This document shows, piece after piece, positions 45,371 through 57,039 of a stretch of DNA of 64,000 nucleotides. Position numbers and translations under genes: made by a program. Each line of letters begins with the position of its first letter. Position 1 is the stretch's first letter. The DNA is from Linyphia triangularis (taxonomy: Eukaryota > Arthropoda > Arachnida > Araneae > Linyphiidae), in the NCBI GenBank assembly GCA_963978545.1, contig OZ021723.1, positions 7,997,593 through 8,061,592 of the forward strand, written 5' to 3'. The notes beneath the pieces were generated by a model, which saw only the letters and a program-made list of their open reading frames with translations, did not search any database and was not told the DNA's origin.

Positions 45371-46166
45371 CCATACCGTGAAATTTGATTTTCTTTTTAT
45401 CTTCTGTGGTGCATACGGACATCATAAAAATCCATACCGTGAAATTTGATTTTCTTTTTATCTTCTGTGGTGCCTACGGGACATCATAAAAATCCATACC
45501 GTGAAATTTGATTTTCTTTTTATCTTCTGTGGTGCCTACGGACATCATAAAAATCCATACCGTGAAATTTGATTTTCTTTTTATCTTCTGTGGTGCCTAC
45601 GGACATCATAAAAATTCATACCGTGAAATTTGATTTTCTTTTTATCTTCTGTGGTGCCTACGGACATCATAAAAATCCATACCGTGAAATTTGATTTTCT
45701 TTTTATCTTCTGTGGTGCCTACGGGACATCATAAAAATCCATACCGTGAAATTTGATTTTCTTTTTATCTTCTGTGGTGCCTACGGACATCATAAAAATC
45801 CATACCGTGAAATTTGATTTTCTTTTTATCTTCTGTGGTGCCTACGGACATCATAAAAATCCATACCGTGAAATTTGATTTTCTTTTTATCTTCTGTGGT
45901 GCCTACGGACATCATAAAAATCCATACCGTGAAACTTGATTTTCTTTTTATCTTCTGTGGTGCCTACGGACATCATAAAAATCCATACCGTGAAATTTGA
46001 TTTTCTTTTTATCTTCTGTGGTGCCTACGGACATCATAAAAATCCATACCGTGAAACTTGATTTTCTTTTTATCTTCTGTGGTGCATACAGACATCATAA
46101 AAATCCATACCGTGAAATTTGATTTTCTTTTTATCTTCTGTGGTGCCTACGGACATCATAAAAATC
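45371..46166 (+). repeat. 61-bp satellite, 13 units
   Basis: Thirteen head-to-tail copies starting ccataccgtgaaatttgatt and including cttctgtggtgcctacggac. Two units are 62 bp (an extra g in cgggac), two have gaaacttg and the first and twelfth have gcatac. The pattern of shared variants suggests multi-unit duplications. Confidence 0.97.
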
Positions 46167-46330
46167 TGTCGCGGGCCGCGTAGTGGCTTACGTTGATCCT
46201 GGATGTTGTATAGATGATGTTTTGGTCAAGTTAACTGTCGTGTAGATCGTGTCAGAAAATATCCTATTGCAACACATAAGAACGTAAAAGTTAAAAAGTT
46301 TTCCATCGAAGGTCTAACTCCTCTCCTTAA

Positions 46331-46691
46331 CCCTTTGTTAACAGACTGGACATATAAGTCTCTTTACAAACGCTTTAAGACCCGTTCTGAGTTTTGAAAT
46401 CCACTTCTATGAAATTTGTTCTTCAATTGTTGGATAGCAGCACAAGCTTATTTCTCTTCAGAAACTTGTTAGACTAACTAAGACGGAGTAAGATCAAGAT
46501 GGTTGTCTAGAAGATTGAAATTCGTCCATGGCTTATAAAAAGAAATTAGCCTGTGCTGTCATCCTACAGTTGGAGAAAGAACATCATAGAAGTGGGTATC
46601 AAAAGTCCCAATGAGTATTAAAGCGTTTAAATTAATACAGTATCATTAGAAAACGGATGGGACTTGCAAGTCCCATCAAAAAGTAAAGGGT
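46331..46691. mobile_element. Probable TTAA MITE (~360 bp)
   Basis: Left end ccctttgttaacag after TTAA (46327-46330); right end aaagtaaagggt before ttaa (46692-46695). A palindrome gggacttgcaagtccc lies near the right end. TIR short and imperfect. Confidence 0.5.
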
Positions 46692-46981
46692 TTAAAAAAA
46701 AAAAAAAATTGAATTCAGACACCGATTTCCAGGACGTTTTTCAAAAGTTACTTGACCTGCATTAGGGTCTGAAATGTAGGATAACTTGACAAACTCTCCT
46801 CTAGAGCAGTGCTAGAAGTGTGGGTAGACGCAGGGGGACGCGTCCCCCCCACTTTTCAATAAAATACATAGACGACACGCTACTTCTAAAACAACTGAAA
46901 TTCATCCCCCCCCCCTACTTTTAAATACACTCAAACCGCCTAGAAACTACTAATGAAAAATAACATTAAACTCTAAATGTA

Positions 46982-47090
<109 letters not shown>

Positions 47091-47286
47091 TACTCTTATA
47101 AAAAACGTATATAACTACTTTTTATAAAGATATACGTATTTTTATTAACAAATACTGTTACACTTGGTCAACTTTGAACTTTGGAGGAACTTTCTTTTAA
47201 GATAAATTTATATTCTTGTTTCATATAAAAACAAGCTATTTTTTAAGAAACCCTTTTAGAGTTCTCAATTAATTTAATTTCATGAA

Positions 47287-47467
47287 TGGTTGGTTGTTTT
47301 CAGGTTATCTGGCACCGTCAGCAACACGAGGGCTATAATACGCCGAAGCATTCGTCATTAGACAAGCCAATATACATTTACAAACACCCATACCTAACAC
47401 GGGACTCGGAAACCGCAACCTCGCGGTCTAGAAGCTAGCACGCTAACCACTATACCGTTTGGTCGGC
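47287..47467 (-). mobile_element. tRNA-derived SINE (family 1)
   Basis: Full-length minus-strand copy; no clear target duplication, unlike most others. Confidence 0.88.
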
Positions 47468-47504
47468 CACTGCTCCAGAGGAAGAGATTGTCCCAATGGG
47501 TATG

Positions 47505-47647
47505 TTCTAGACAGCGAGGTTGCGGGTTCGAGTCCCGTGTTAGGCATGGGTGTTTATAAATGTATGTTGGCTTGTCTAATGACGAATGTTTCGGCGCATT
47601 ATAGCCCTCGTGTTGCTGACGGCGCCAGATAATCTGAAAACAACCAA
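47505..47647 (+). mobile_element. SINE family 1, 5' truncated
   Basis: Starts in the anticodon region (ttctagacagcgagg), lacking the A box, yet has an exact 13-bp duplication cccaatgggtatg at 47492-47504 and 47648-47660. This shows that truncated copies integrate by target-primed reverse transcription. Confidence 0.92.
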
Positions 47648-47659
47648 CCCAATGGGTAT

Positions 47660-48097
47660 GAGGCATCATTCCCTTTCAATCGATGAGCCTTGCCTTTCCC
47701 TGCCACTATTTAATGTTGGCAGAGATGGATGAGAGCCACAGGTTCCGGTGGATTGGAGTGCGATGATTTACCTGCTCATGCCACACTTTGCGACACAATT
47801 CGCCTCTCCATAGAAGAAGGTGTGGTAATTTTCCCTCTGGTTTAATCAATGTATTGGAGGTATCTCTCTGGTATTTAATAGTTTTCGATTAAGTCGCTCT
47901 TTTGTTCTACCCTGGTTTTTTTTTTTTTTTTTATTTTTGATGTACTTGGTTCAAGTTTATGCTTGGCACTTACGAAGGAAACTAGATCGGATTTCTGGAA
48001 TGAAAGATACCTGGAAACGGTTTTGACTGTGACGACTTTTTGGGGACCTTTATTTTAACAATCAGAATGTCAAACGCTTGTTTGCTTGTGAGTATTT
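47660..48097. other. GC-richer unique interval
   Basis: No repeats of the families seen elsewhere; contains the candidate exon at 47772-47805. Confidence 0.35.
47772..47805 (-). CDS. Candidate exon, second minus-strand gene
   Basis: The minus strand has a pyrimidine-rich acceptor (ccttcttctatggag) and donor gtaaat after GCAG. Joined to 52639-52726 at phase 1 it reads ANCVAKCGMS after a split codon, completing a CC-x7-C-x3-C pattern, the spacing found in cysteine-knot repeats of RECK-type proteins. Without the donor the frame ends at TAA two codons later, so this could instead be the last exon. Using the next ag as acceptor gives a different frame (ELCRKVWHEQ). Weak on its own. Confidence 0.3.
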
Positions 48098-48484
48098 GCC
48101 GACCAAACGGTATAGTGGTTAGCGTGCTACACTGTTAAAAATTTTGTTCCACCTTGCACCAAAAATTGGTTCCCATTTAGCTGCCACCAACATGTGGTGC
48201 TTAGTTTCACGATTTAATGGTGCAACCTCGGACCGTAAGCACCATTAAATCGCGAAACTAAGCACCACATGTTGGTGGCAGCTAAATGGGAACCAAATTT
48301 TGGTGCATGGTGGACAAATTTTTTTAACAGTGTAGCTTCTAGACCGCGAGGTTGCGTGTTCCGAGTCCCGTGTTAGGCATGGGTGTTTGTAAATGTATGT
48401 TGGCTTGTCTAATGACGAATGTTTCGGCGCATTATAGCCCTCGTGTTGCTGAAGGCGCCAGATAATCTGAAAACAACCAACCAA
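48098..48484 (+). mobile_element. SINE family 1 split by a MITE
   Basis: The SINE head (48098-48129) and body (48333-48484) are interrupted inside the tRNA part by the 203-bp MITE. The exact 13-bp duplication cttgtgagtattt (48085-48097, 48485-48497) belongs to the SINE. Confidence 0.95.
48130..48332. mobile_element. 203-bp palindromic TA MITE, copy 4, nested in SINE
   Basis: Inserted at gctagc of the SINE head with the TA duplicated (48128-48129, 48333-48334). Intact SINE copies supply the empty site, so element length and TA target duplication are certain. Confidence 0.96.
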
Positions 48485-48888
48485 CTTGTGAGTATTTATT
48501 TTTAACGTAGGAGATTTATTCTAAAAATATATTCTTCAAATGAGGCGTTGTGAAGGGTGAACACAACATTGGGTTAACAAAAAAAAAAATCGCCAGGAAA
48601 ATACAGGAATTGTGTTCTCTCTAATAAGTCATCTGTAGCAATAACTATTGCGTTTTAATATTATTTTGCAAATAAACTTTTGAGATGAAGATTAATGCCA
48701 TCACTTAAAAAACAACTTTCAAGGACAAAAATAAAAACATGACATCTATTATGAATAAAGAGCGAACATTTTTGGACTCGCATCTGGAATGGCGTCCCAT
48801 GGGAAAGAGTCGGGTTTCCGCGAATTTCTTATTTTAGAGTCCAGTATTGAATAATTTAGAATGACAAAAGAAGAACACGTTGCGAAAT

Positions 48889-49214
48889 CCCAAGTTTGTT
48901 TTTTGTAGGTTTTGCACAGGAGAGAGAGGAAGATCGTATTTTTGTATTTTTATTCTTTAACCTTTTTCAAACGTAATATTTTATTTACAACTGTCATCTT
49001 GAAAATCCTTATTTCCTAAGCTATATTAGATTCTTTAACTGTAATGTACTGAAAAACTTTTTCAAAGGTTCTGTGGACAACATTCCCTGTCCAAACTTCA
49101 AATGTTACTGATCCATGCGATATGCCAAATGAAAAGCCAAAATGAATGCCAAATGAAAAGCCAAAATGAATGCCAAATGAAAAGCCAAAATGAATGCCAA
49201 ATTGCAAAATCCCA

Positions 49215-49248
<34 letters not shown>

Positions 49249-49843
49249 GTTTTGCACAAGAAAGAGAGGAAGATCGTATTTTTGTATTTTTGTTCTTTAA
49301 CCTTTTTTAAACGTAATATTTTATTTGCAACTGTCGTCGTGAAAATCCTTATTTCCTAAGCTACATTAGATTCTTTAACTGTAATGTAATGAGAAGCTTT
49401 TTCAAAGGTTCTGTGGACAACATTCCCTGTCGAAACTTCAAATGTTACTGATCCATGCGATATGCCAAATGAAAAGCCAAAATGAATGCCAAATTGCAAA
49501 ATCCCAAGTTTTTTTTTTTTTTTTTTTTTTTTTTAAGGTTTTGCACAAGAAAGAGAGGAAGATCGTATTTTTGTATTTTTGTTCTTTAACCTTTTTTAAA
49601 CGTAATATTTTATTTGCAACTGTCGTCGTTAAAATCCTCATTTCCTAAGCTACATTAGATTCTTTAACTGTAATGTAATGAGAAGCTTTTTCAAAGATTC
49701 TGTGGACAACATTCCCTGTCCAAACTTCAAATGTTACTGATCCATGCGATATGCCAAATGAAAAGCCAAAATGAATGCCAAATGAAAAGCCAAAATGAAT
49801 GCCAAATGAAAAGCCAAAATGAATGCCAAATTGCAAAATCCCA

Positions 49844-49878
<35 letters not shown>

Positions 49879-51567
49879 GTTTTGCACAAGAAAGAGAGGA
49901 AGATCGTATTTTTGTATTTTTGTTCTTTAACCTTTTTTAAACGTAATATTTTATTTGCAACTGTCGTCGTTAAAATCCTCATTTCCTAAGCTACATTAGA
50001 TTCTTTAACTGTAATGTAATGAGAAGCTTTTTCAAAGGTTCTGTGGACAACATTCCCTGTCGAAACTTCAAATGTTACTGATCCATGCGATATGCCAAAT
50101 GAAAAGCCAAAATGGATGCCAAATGAAAAGCCAAAATGAATGCCAAATTGCAAAATCCCAAGTTTTTTTTTTTTTTTTTTTTTTTAAGGTTTTGCACAAG
50201 AAAGAGAGGAAGATCGTATTTTTGTATTTTTGTTCTTTAACCTTTTTTAAACGTAATATTTTATTTGCAACTGTCGTCGTTAAAATCCTCATTTCCTAAG
50301 CTACATTAGATTCTTTAACTGTAATGTAATGAGAAGCTTTTTCAAAGATTCTGTGGACAACATTCCCTGTCCAAACTTCAAATGTTACTGATCCATGCGA
50401 TATGCCAAATTAAAAGCCAAAATGAATGCCAAATTACAAAATCCCAAGTGAGTTTTTTGTAGATTTTGCACAAGAGAGAGAGGAAGATCGTATTTTTGTA
50501 TTTTTATTATTTAACCTTTTTTAAACGTAATATTTTATTTGCAACTGTAGTCATGAAAATCTTCCTTTCCTAAGCTACATTAGATTATTTAACTGTAATG
50601 TAATGAGAAGCTTTTTCAAAGATTCTGTGGACAACATTCCCTGTCCAAACTTCAAATGTTACTGATCCATGCGATATGCCAAATTAAAAGCCAAAATGAA
50701 TGCCAAATTACAAAATCCCAAGTGAGTTTTTTGTAGATTTTGCACAAGAGAGAGAGGAAGATCGTATTTTTGTATTTTTATTCTTTAACCTTTTTTAAAC
50801 GTAATATTTTATTTGCAACTGTAGTCATGAAAATCTTCCTTTCCTAAGCTACATTAGATTATTTAACTGTAATGTAATGAGAAGCTTTTTCAAAGATTCT
50901 GTGGACAACATTCCCTGTCCAAACTTCAAATGTTACTGATCCATGCGATATGCCAAATTAAAAGCCAAAATGAATGCCAAATTACAAAATCCCAAGTGAG
51001 TTTTTTGTAGATTTTGCACAAGAGAGAGAGAGGAAGATCGTATTTTTGTATGTTTATTCTTTAACCTTTTTTAAACGTAATATTTTATTTGCAACTGTAG
51101 TCATGAAAATCTTCCTTTCCTAAGCTACATTAGATTATTTAACTGTAATGTAATGAGAAGCTTTTTCAAAGATTCTGTGGACAACATTCCCTGTCCAAAC
51201 TTCAAATGTTACTGATCCATGCGATATGCCAAATTAAAAGCCAAAATGAATGCCAAATTACAAAATCCCAAGTGAGTTTTTTGTAGATTTTGCACAAGAG
51301 AGAGAGGAAGATCGTATTTTTGTATTTTTATTCTTTAACCTTTTTTAAACGTAATATTTTATTTGCAACTGTATTCTTGAAAATCCTCATTTCCTAAACT
51401 ATATTAGATTCTTTAACTGTAATGTAATGAAAAGCTTTTTCAAAGATTATGTGGACAACATTCCCTATCAAAATTTAAAATGTTACTGATCCATTCGATA
51501 TGCCAAATGAAAAACCAAAATGAATGCCAAATTACAAAATCCCAAGTTTGTTTTTTGTAGGTTTTGA
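48889..51567 (+). repeat. Complex satellite, nine units of ~274-341 bp
   Basis: Units share gttactgatccatgcgatat at 49104, 49444, 49733, 50074, 50384, 50658, 50932, 51208 and a diverged 51482. Length varies because of a nested 24-bp repeat (gccaaatgaaaagccaaaat plus gaat, one to three copies) and a poly-T tract of 20-35 bases present only in the middle four junctions; elsewhere gagttttttgtagattttgc stands in its place. Confidence 0.96.
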
Positions 51568-51569
51568 AT

Positions 51570-51960
51570 CACACATTAAACACACATTAACACGTTCACA
51601 GGCAACACACATTAAAATGCGGACTGTAGAAATGTAGAATTCGCCATCATCATAATTTATATTTAATTCTAAATATCTCCTTCAAGGCTTAACGATAACA
51701 AAGACATGAAAACATATTCTTCCAAAAATTCTAAAATTGTGTTCAACCACAATTTCTGCCGGAGTATTGCTTTGATGCATATAAAACTTTATAATAGACA
51801 TAATATCAGTAATAAAAGTTCTTTAAAGAAATTGGAAGACAAAATAACTAATGATTTTTTTTATATAATTTTTTTTAATTAATTATAAGTTAGTTTATAA
51901 AAAATATTAATAGCTACAAAATTACTATACTGATGGAATAAAAGTTCAATAGCAAAACTG
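51570..51960. other. AT-rich interval without recognised genes
   Basis: Nothing supportable seen. Confidence 0.4.
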
Positions 51961-51964
51961 ATTA

Positions 51965-52380
51965 TTATTAATAAACTGCTATTGATTCTCACACTTAGAA
52001 TCCATAGTCGCCCCGATGATTTTTATTACTAGACTGCTATTGATTTTCACAATTAGAATTTTATTTTCAGCCTCATTGTGTGCTATTAGACTGGATTGCT
52101 AGCGATTTTCACGTTCAAAATCTTATTTCCATCCCGTTGATTCTAATTAATAGACTGCTATTGATTTTCACGTTTAGAATCTTATGTCCATCTCGTTAAA
52201 TGTTATTGATAAACTGCTAGTATTGATTTTCACGTTTAGAATTTTGTGTCAATCCCGTTGATTGTTTTTAGACTGGTATTGATTATTTCGTTTAAAATTT
52301 TATTTCCCTTCTGTGGATGTTTTATTTGACTGCTATTGATTTTCACATTTAGAATCATATATCCATCCCGACCTGCTCCA
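51965..52380 (+). repeat. Degenerate ~65-bp tandem repeat
   Basis: About six or seven variants of agactgctattgattttcac followed by gtttagaatctta and tccatcccgttga. Confidence 0.75.
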
Positions 52381-52638
52381 AATTTTTTAGTGTCTTCTTA
52401 TAGAACCTTTTTAAGATTTTAATCAACGAACCTTGTTTTTAACTCTATGCCATGAATGGATAATGTGCCTTAAGCACTGAAGTACTTCAGATCATAGTGA
52501 TTAAGTTTTCAAAATGTTTCGTACATACATTATCATCATTGAATCTGTCTCAAAAGCAAAGCAGAATTATATTTCTACAGCCTTTCCATCAACTCAAAAC
52601 AAAACATTAAAATGTTTTCCACTAATTAAAATACTTAC

Positions 52639-52726
52639 GATTTCTACTGGAGCAACAAGTCCTTGACTTTTTTCCACCAAACATTTCACTCGCAATTTGA
52701 ACACTCACCATGTCACTTGTCGTTTG
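52639..52726 (-). CDS. Candidate internal exon, second minus-strand gene
   Basis: Minus strand: a long pyrimidine tract (ttctttctctctctccc and more) ending ctag, then 88 bases open throughout, then the strong donor gtaagtatt. The phase 0 reading includes MVSVQIASEMFGGKKSRTCC followed by SSRN and ends at phase 1. The double cysteine in this setting recalls RECK-type cysteine-knot repeats when joined to 47772-47805. Splice signals are better than chance expectation, but no alignment supports the identity. If a RECK gene, many exons would be expected nearby and were not found. Confidence 0.4.
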
Positions 52727-52960
52727 CTAGGGGGGGAAGGGGGGGGAGAGAGAGAAAGAACACAAGCGGGGGGGGGGGCTGTTCATAAGTGGCGGCATCT
52801 GGAAGTGCCAATGAAAAATGTCATCCGAGGTTGCAGGTCATTTCCCAAATGACTCAATATTTCAACCGTGACGGGGCTTACAGCCCAAATAACTAAGTGG
52901 AAGTGTTATACTCCCGAACACCCCTCTCCATCCCCCCCCCCTCCCGCTCTTTCTCTTAAG
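52727..52960. other. G/C-tract-rich interval
   Basis: Several runs of seven or more G or C; upstream polypyrimidine tract of the candidate exon on the minus strand. Confidence 0.5.
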
Positions 52961-52964
52961 TTTA

Positions 52965-54574
52965 AACCTCCCCCAATTGGAATGAAAAAACGTAACTGAG
53001 ACCCGGAACGAATATCACGAGTACAATTTGCATAGGAAAAATGATGAGGTGTTTTCTCCGCCTTTTTTTGGTTTTAGCCCCTCGACTGCGACGTAATGTT
53101 ATTAACAAGTGGTACCAAATGTTAACGAGGATAAATGAGACTTGGAAGTCAAAATTTTGGATATGACGCATGGGCTTCGAAAAATTTGTTTTCAAAAAAC
53201 GTCAAAAATCAAAACAACACAAATAATGTCAAAAATCTCTTTGCTTTTAAATTTCATCACTTATTACTTTCAATTACCCATATGTATACATAGGGTAATG
53301 AAAGTATAGGATTCGGTAAAAAAAAAATCAATCGAGGAAGGGGGGGGGGGGCATTACGCCACGTTTTGGGACATCCTGAATCCAAAAAAATGATGAGGTG
53401 TTTTATCCGCCTTTTATGATTTTAACCCACGACTGTGAAGTATTATAAACAAGAGGTACCAAATGTTAACAAGGATAAATGGGACTTGAAGTCAAAATTT
53501 TGGATATGACGCATGGGCTTCGAAAAATTTGTTTTCAAAAAACGTCAAAAATCAAAACAACACAAATAATGTCAAAAATCTCTTTGCTTTTAAATTTCAT
53601 CACTTATTACTTTCAATTACCCATATGTATACATAGGGTAATGAAAGTATAGGATTCGGTAAAAAAAAAATCAATCGAGGAAGGGGGGGGGGGGCATTAC
53701 GCCACGTTTTGGGACATCCTGAATCCAAAAAAATGATGAGGTGTTTTATCCGCCTTTTATGATTTTAACCCACGACTGTGAAGTATTATAAACAAGAGGT
53801 ACCAAATGTTAACAAGGATAAATGGGACTTGAAGTCAAAATTTTGGATATGACGCATGGGCTTCGAAAAATTTGTTTTCAAAAAACGTCAAAAATCAAAA
53901 CAACACAAATAATGTCAAAAATCTCTTTGCTTTTAAATTTCATCACTTATTACTTTCAATTACCCATATGTATACATAGGGTAATGAAAGTATAGGATTC
54001 GGTAAAAAAAAAATCAATCGAGGAAGGGGGGGGGGGGCATTACGCCACGTTTTGGGACATCCTGAATCCAAAAAAATGATGAGGTGTTTTATCCGCCTTT
54101 TATGATTTTAACCCACGACTGTGAAGTATTATAAACAAGAGGTACCAAATGTTAACAAGGATAAATGGGACTTGAAGTCAAAATTTTGGATATGACGAAT
54201 GGGCTTCGAAAAATTTGTTTTCAAAAAACGTCAAAAATCAAAACAACACAAATAATGTCAAAAATCTCTTTGCTTTTAAATTTCATCACTTATTACTTTC
54301 AATTACCCATATGTATACATAGGGTAATGAAAGTATAGGATTCGGTAAAAAAAAAATCAATCGAGGAAGGGGGGGGGGGGGCATTACGCCACGTTTTGGG
54401 ACATCCTGAATCCAAAAAAATGATGAGGTGTTTTCTCCGCCTTTTATGATTTTAACCCACGACTGTGAAGTATTATAAACAAGAGGTACCAAATGTTAAC
54501 AAGGATAAATGGGACTTGAAGTCAAAATTTTGGATATGACGAATGGGCTTCGAAAAATTTGTTTTCAAAAAACG
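52965..54574 (+). repeat. 344-bp tandem array
   Basis: atgatgaggtg recurs at 53041, 53390, 53733, 54076 and 54420. Units from 53390 on are almost identical (343-344 bp); the first is diverged. Each holds a hairpin tcaattaccc with mirror gggtaatga around atgtatacat, an aagggggggggg run and gacgcatgggcttcg. Related diverged sequence at 55560-55740. Confidence 0.96.
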
Positions 54575-54672
54575 AATTTTACTGTTTGTGGACGTTGATT
54601 TCAGTCCTTCTGTTACACGTGACTTGGCCAAAGGTAATGCCGAACTCATGGTCCTGAGACAGAATCTACGGC

Positions 54673-54917
54673 TATACTAAACTTCACCTTAACTAGACAT
54701 CACTTAGACGATAGATCGTCACAGTGCTCATAGGCATTTAATCCATTTTGGCGGAGTGAAGACATAATTCTCGCCAAACCTTAGAGCCTTTTGTTCTCTA
54801 CAGGGTTGTGGTTTGGCGGACATCATGCTTTTACGCCGCCAAAATGGATTAAATACCTATGAGCACTGTGACGATCTATCGTCTAAGTGATGTCTAGTTA
54901 AGTTGAAGTTTAGTATA
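54673..54917. mobile_element. 245-bp palindromic TA MITE, copy 4
   Basis: tatactaaacttcaccttaa to tagtata, exactly 245 bp. Confidence 0.92.
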
Positions 54918-55320
54918 TACCATGCGAGAGAACTCAAGTTGAGAGTCGGTTCTATGCGTTAAATGTTTGTCGAAATAGGTTAGTTACAATGGAGATTGTG
55001 CCATATAGATTCATGTTGATTGTCGAATTGCCTTGTGAAGAAATTGTGAAATTTGGGACTCTATGAGTGACAGTTTTCATTGAAAAACCTGCACCAATGA
55101 TATCTGAACTGTTTAGTAAACCGTCTATGAGTGGACCAGACGGGTTTTTTTGGCACTAGAGCTTTTATCTCCTTCTGTAATATTTAATACAACCAGACTG
55201 GGAGAGGGGGGATCGTACTGACTGAATGGATTGGAGAGGACTGTGAAGGGAAGAACGTTTTTAACTGAATGAATTATTACTTTTCTTTATCAGCATCTTG
55301 TATAAAAAGAAAATCTAGAT

Positions 55321-55450
55321 CAGAGGTTCCTCTGCCCACAAATGGGCCGCAAGTAGCGTGGTACTGGGCCGTGGGTTCTGGTTTTAATAATCTAAGCACA
55401 AGATAAATATTATAGGAACTTCAAGGGTAGAGATGGGGAATAATCGAGTT
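55321..55450 (+). other. hAT-like termini
   Basis: cagaggttcctctgcccaca (55321) and tagagatggggaataatcga (about 55430) resemble 5' ends of hAT elements; partners not identified. Confidence 0.3.
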
Positions 55451-55559
55451 ACTCGATTATAAGCAAGAATCTTCGACGGTATAGCGAGTGAATAATGCGT
55501 GAATTCAGCAGCATGGCTAAAACTATCCAGTTTTAATTTAGGTATTGGACTCTCTCATG

Positions 55560-55870
55560 GGGGACAAATAATGTCAAAAATCTTTTTGTTTTTAAATTTC
55601 AATACTTGTGTTACATTCAATTACCCAATTGTATACATAGGGTAATGAAAGTATAGGATTCGGTAAAAAAAAATAGATTTTTTTCGGGGGGGGGGGGAGT
55701 TTTGGAACATCAAGAATCCAAAAAAGTTGGTCTAGAAAAAATGTCTGTATGTGTGTCTGTGGTCGGCATAACTCCTGAACAAATTGACCTAAGAGTGTTG
55801 AAATTTGGTGTGCGGGTTGGTGATGGCACAGGGATCTACCAATAAGGTTTTCGTCAAAATCGCGCATGCG
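55560..55870 (+). repeat. Diverged relative of the 344-bp unit
   Basis: Contains tgtatacatagggtaatgaa then agtataggattcggt as in the array, but continues into ggcataactcctgaacaaat, a different 3' half. Confidence 0.7.
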
Positions 55871-56184
55871 CATAAGGTAGTGCCATTGAAAAAATCATGT
55901 TTTTCTGTAATTGCAAAAAAAACGGCTCGAACGATTTTGTCCAAAATCGCTGTGGTAATGCCTCTTAAAGTGGTAATGCCTCTAAACATCCTCACCTCAG
56001 AAATTCACGTAAAAAAGCTTTAATGGCGTGAAAAGTAGAAAAACGAATGCCTTTAACACATAGTTCTATTTCCTTGAGCATACCTCATCAACGATCATTT
56101 TTTCTCCTCTCCTCAGTTTCACTTATAAGAAAGGATAATATGAGATTTGTCGAAAAGTATATCGCTAAAATCATAATTTTAGCG

Positions 56185-56186
<2 letters not shown>

Positions 56187-56230
<44 letters not shown>
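56187..56230 (+). repeat. Poly-T tract
   Basis: About 44 T. Confidence 0.95.
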
Positions 56231-56237
<7 letters not shown>

Positions 56238-56599
56238 GCCTACTTAAGAATTATTGCAAAAAATATCACCAAACTGTCCACTTTTTCTAAATGAATGATG
56301 AAAACATAAAAACTTGTAAATGACACCAAGTCCAAGTCAGTGTTATAGTGTGATTGAAAGTTATGCGATGTTCCACACCCCTAGTTTAAAAACATCTGGA
56401 TAACTGTGGTCAAGTACCAAATCTATAGGGTCTTCCAAGAAGGACTCCCTAAATTTTGAAATGTCTTAACTTTGAAACACAGAGACAGAAGGTCGTATGA
56501 CCAGTGGTATGGTGGATCGGCAGGTACTGAATTTTTAATACACCGGTTTGAAAAATTAATTAATGGGGGTCAATTTGGTGAAGGCTGCATACGGTTCAC

Positions 56600-56860
56600 C
56601 CCTGTTTTCATTTGCACGGATTTGTCAATAAACAAAAGTGGCGAATAAAACTAGAAACTAGTGAAAAACCCGTTTGTGGACCACTGCATTCTGTGTAGGG
56701 AATCTTTGGGACTCCACTATTCAGCAAAGGTATCATTTTATTCCTTTTCATGAGTTAAACTATGAGCTCATTCCGCTATATTCATATTTTACAGCAATTT
56801 GTTGGCATATTTCAATATTGTAACTAATTTTATGAAATGGTTTATTTAAAATTTCCTCCC
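56600..56860 (+). pseudogene. Decayed mariner/IS630-type transposase remnant
   Basis: Plus-strand reading HGFVNKQKWRI then TSEKPVCGPLHSV resembles the block after the first catalytic aspartate in the family also seen at 37050-37545. Stops and frame breaks throughout. Confidence 0.35.
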
Positions 56861-57039
56861 TTTCTATCCGAAGCATCACGTGTATCTCCTTTTTTTTTCT
56901 TCTTTTTTTCTTTTTTTTTTCTTCTTTCTTTTTTTTTCTCTCTCTCACTGTTTGCAGATATTTCATTTCAAAGTTAGCGGGTCCACCCTCATTAACGAAC
57001 CCGTTTTCTTTCACTCTCCAATCTCACGTCCTCAACAAC

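Noticed and set aside
45371..46166. CRISPR-like regularly spaced repeat
   Set aside because: The whole 61-bp unit is conserved with no unique spacers, so this is an ordinary eukaryotic satellite.
47990..48020. A 21-bp micro-exon on the minus strand with good acceptor and gtaagt donor
   Set aside because: Including it between 52639-52726 and 47772-47805 would disrupt the CC-x7-C-x3-C spacing; 21 bases are easily produced by chance.
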